This document shows positions 63,996-64,000 of a DNA stretch of 64,000 nucleotides, piece by piece. The first letter of the stretch is position 1, and each line of letters starts with the position of its first letter. The stretch is from Syntrophaceae bacterium UBA2251 (lineage in GTDB: Bacteria; Desulfobacterota; Syntrophia; Syntrophales; UBA2251). The notes under the pieces are model-generated. The model did not search any database. It saw only the letters and a list, made by a program, of their open reading frames with translations, and had not been told where the DNA came from. Made by a program: the position numbers and the translations under genes. The stretch is from NCBI GenBank assembly GCA_002347815.1, contig DDXV01000003.1, forward strand, positions 1 through 64,000, read 5' to 3'.

Positions 63996-64000
63996 TCCCA

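Overview
The window looks like chromosomal DNA of a syntrophic or anaerobic deltaproteobacterium, most likely of the Syntrophales/Syntrophobacterales type. The evidence is the gene set: an indolepyruvate:ferredoxin oxidoreductase, radical-SAM genes, a SynChlorMet-type peptide-modification cassette, a proposed apgM-type homoserine kinase beside hom, a tilS-ftsH-folP cluster and a tig-clpP-clpX-lon cluster. No rRNA or other marker settles the species. Most of the window is GC-rich (one sampled 60-base line inside ftsH is 37/60 G+C), whereas bases 1 to about 6,200 are visibly AT-richer (one sampled line inside the first radical SAM gene is 24/60).

Bases 1-4,864 hold the most unusual content. There are two small PqqD-like proteins, a radical SAM/SPASM enzyme resembling ScmF, an HPr-kinase-like P-loop protein, an 85-residue Cys/Gly-repeat peptide translationally coupled to it, a cysteine-cluster protein, and a convergent second radical SAM/SPASM enzyme resembling ScmE. 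I read this as a RiPP pathway of the SynChlorMet type in which the Cys-Gly-repeat peptide is the substrate. Bases 4,893-7,442 (minus strand) hold a nucleotidyltransferase-family protein, an ExeA-like AAA ATPase and a low-molecular-weight phosphotyrosine phosphatase, a set common at exopolysaccharide/exosortase loci.

Bases 7,563-24,367 are mainly housekeeping genes: an orphan pair of oligopeptide-type ABC ATPases with an alpha/beta hydrolase, a cold-shock protein, miaA, a glycosyltransferase, a PpiC-type lipoprotein, panB with a DUF2520 reductase-like gene (minus strand), a Gph-like phosphatase, tilS, ftsH, folP, acpS, tsaE, lysC and a ComEA-like protein. Bases 24,393-31,483 carry a lytic transglycosylase, tRNA-Pro and tRNA-Leu, the proteostasis operon tig-clpP-clpX-lon, then tRNA-Val and tRNA-Asp.

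Bases 31,589-42,408 carry a radical SAM protein, a CorC-like CBS protein, lnt, prfB with its programmed frameshift, an MltD-like LysM transglycosylase, and a minus-strand run of an M20 peptidase, phoH and ybeY. The run ends with a small membrane protein and a B12-binding-type radical SAM gene interrupted by an in-frame TGA. Bases 42,409-50,577 carry a MerR-type regulator fused to a degenerate nucleotide-cyclase-like domain, behind an AT-rich operator-like region, then dtd, a DUF1285 gene, guaB, dnaE and a UPF0280 gene. Bases 50,617-60,126 (minus strand) carry a CbpA-like co-chaperone, iorB-iorA, a TPR protein, ybgC, apgM, hom and recG. Bases 60,206-63,995 carry purM, purN, a 6-phosphofructokinase, rpmB and an unidentified minus-strand gene reaching the window edge.
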